In this document: positions 8,201 to 8,508 of the stretch, in pieces | Position numbering within the stretch: the first letter of the stretch is position 1 | Layout of the letters: each line of letters begins with the position of its first letter | Origin: Myxococcales bacterium | GTDB taxonomy: Bacteria > Myxococcota > Myxococcia > Myxococcales > Myxococcaceae | NCBI GenBank assembly: GCA_009885595.1 | Contig: VFKJ01000655.1 | Span: forward strand, 1-8,508 | Direction of reading: 5' to 3' | Length of the DNA: 8,508 nucleotides | Translations under genes and position numbers: made by a program | The notes under the pieces: model-generated | Database searches by the model: none | Seen by the model: only the letters and a program-made list of their open reading frames with translations | Told to the model about the DNA's origin: nothing

Positions 8201-8508
8201 TCGCCCGAGCCGACCACGACTTCTTCGGTGAAGCCGATGCTGAACACCGGGTCGAGCTCGTCGACGAAGGTGCCGACCTTCGCGTTGTTGCCGCTCTCCT
8301 TCGCGAACTTCTGGATCACCAGGGTGCCGCGGCCGACGTTCTGGACCGTGAGCTTCAGCGGCACGTCCTTGCCCATCGACACGGTGCCGAAGTCGTAGGT
8401 GCCGTCGTCGCCCGACAGCTGCGTGCTGGTCTTGGGGTCGGTGTAGATGATGCGCACTTCGCCGCGACCCCGGGGAGCGACCACCTCACCGCATTTGCAG
8501 GCCTGAGT
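5206..8508 (-). CDS. Choice-of-anchor D (HYDIN/ASH Ig-like) repeat protein with C-terminal VWA domain (5' partial)
   Basis: The frame is open to the right window edge, so the true start and any signal peptide lie outside; 1100 codons plus TGA are visible. Residues are counted from the edge. The first residues, TQACKCGEV, contain two Cys close together. This would suit the start of an exported, possibly lipidated, mature protein, but the lipobox cannot be seen. Six ASH/HYDIN-like Ig repeats follow, each opening with a DFG or AFG motif near residues 39, 162, 271, 397, 557 and 679. A VWA domain spans about 808-1028. Its MIDAS metal site reads DDSCS (Asp817, Ser819, Ser821), with Thr852 in GVTNTE and Asp939 in VTDARD as the probable other ligands. 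A beta-rich tail of about 70 residues ends in AACIP. VWA domains with an intact MIDAS typically bind protein ligands through a divalent metal. The role is probably ligand binding or scaffolding in the envelope; partner unknown. The same-strand CARDB gene starts 74 bases downstream. Confidence 0.9.
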   Translation of the reverse strand, partial: TQACKCGEVVAPRGRGEVRIIYTDPKTSTQLSGDDGTYDFGTVSMGKDVPLKLTVQNVGRGTLVIQKFAKESGNNAKVGTFVDELDPVFSIGFTEEVVVGSGESVEFDIHYTPPVIEGAPQVPHETVLIMTSGDTEIGKENATITLKGIAVSGECDLPASIDFGAVARGDSFSIPFEYVNQRPIETRAYLGAVESQQGDGIFVISPDSPKGEFLLAAMRSKTATFTFKPTEAREYIATVRMRRADGCPEKPVRLIGTGVAAVLSWTPATLDFGYAPPGTTVNGQVTFSNLSLRPVRLTVLSTREGSNPSNVFKVVETDSTDLTVLTVPPGVRDVSAPVGIAPGTAVAKLTFKPLVLGPRAGQLTATTELTSQPMISVNLRGVGGGPDIDVRPAGTLAFGRIAYFPTANPASFANRNLIVQNVGTRPTPADPRANLKLGQPDGAGGFIKPYWEVTPAAGSSASEICVGYFDTTSMTCTDDLPAAGAGRYDPVQGLEAGGATSILNIPIRITPNGLGMRSFEVKVFSNDPDEPVTTITVTANSVQLPPCDVEITPIALAFGIVSPPAIKDLGFTIRNRLTGPNDICLLSNLQLLPETGTPTGMPAVFSLPGGPINELDLMPGETRQVMLRAWPQGQLPPVPAQVVGKVAFNLADPVSPSREVALTATIANSCLTISPSTLDFGVVKKDCNSPNRNFQIYNSCSTDVVINSSAMGSAAGEGPGGPNCAGTAPCPEFHVVTGIAGGTRVTPGTATPVTFSLKYRPINYGPDTGAFVISVTQGGQPLDYVVALQGRGDTLGLNTDTFRQDTKPKADILLVIDDSCSMGDKQTALAQNMASFLQYATSNQVDFQIGVTNTELSGSTAALAGTLHATSAGNKILRPTTPNLQTEFADLVNVGTSGYSESCMDPATRALTAPNITDPSKNAGFLRQEAVLAVVCVTDARDQAPQAPAFYLNQLINIKGAQRSGQFTYNVVGPFLPTSPSGCSYDDANDGRHDFMVAQTNGVKEEICTPNWAVALERIGKNAFGYRTNFFLTSRPDLSAATGIQVAIDGMPIPPVDPDPNLMSLIWEYDATNNSVNFQPLYVPEPGKTLTITYQAACIP
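6109..8451 (-). repeat. Protein-level repeat array: six ASH/HYDIN-like Ig repeats in the VWA protein
   Basis: Six diverged modules of about 105-160 residues each begin with a (L/I/Y)xFG strand: YDFGTVSMG, IDFGAVARG, LDFGYAPPG, LAFGRIAYF, LAFGIVSPP and LDFGVVKKD. In most, a strand ending in N(V/L/R/Q) follows. This is the 'choice-of-anchor D' pattern. The third to sixth copies carry longer insertions, and the fifth and sixth are richer in Cys. Confidence 0.75.

Noticed and set aside
8482..8484. GTG as the start of the VWA-repeat gene
   Set aside because: The frame is still open to the window edge. The codons upstream encode TQACKCGE, and the GTG would leave an exported-type protein without a signal peptide. 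It is most likely an internal Val.
1..8508. tRNA, rRNA, CRISPR arrays, insertion sequences
   Set aside because: Almost the whole window is occupied by two protein-coding frames. No direct-repeat/spacer pattern, transposase-like product or RNA-gene motif was noticed by eye.

Overview
The window looks like a surface or secretome locus from a myxobacterium (Myxococcota). The evidence is very high GC, large secreted proteins built from beta-sandwich modules, and an internal sequence (minus strand, 1801 to 1724) that reads as a MYXO-CTERM sorting signal: a Gly-Cys pair, a short hydrophobic stretch and an Arg-Arg-Arg cluster. MYXO-CTERM is essentially restricted to this phylum. The genus cannot be fixed from the sequence alone.

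Nearly all of the window is coding on the minus strand, so it is best read from right to left. From the right edge (8508) to 5206 is the 3' 1100 codons of a gene whose start lies outside the window. It encodes six HYDIN/ASH-like immunoglobulin repeats ('choice-of-anchor D' type) followed by a von Willebrand factor A (VWA) domain with an intact DxSxS metal-binding motif. After a 74-base spacer with a GC-rich hairpin, a second gene starts at about 5131 and stays open to the left edge. That is at least 1710 codons with no stop.

The second gene is the notable one. Its first about 1136 residues form a complete-looking myxobacterial surface protein: signal peptide, nidogen-like beta-sandwich, four CARDB domains, four putative-Ig (He_PIG-like) domains and a MYXO-CTERM tail. 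Where the protein should end there is no stop codon. The frame runs on through 9 residues into a second signal-peptide-like segment ending Ala-Leu-Ala|Gln, followed by a second nidogen-like domain, two CARDB domains and further Ig domains until the window ends. It therefore reads as two tandem paralogous secreted proteins joined in frame, with the exit signal of one and the entry signal of the next back to back. By charge and hydrophobicity the joint should form a membrane hairpin with a +6 cytoplasmic loop. This suggests either a precursor processed into two proteins or a recent gene fusion.

Both genes would act at or beyond the cell envelope. A short same-strand spacer suggests co-transcription. 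No RNA genes, mobile elements, CRISPR arrays or convincing promoters were seen.
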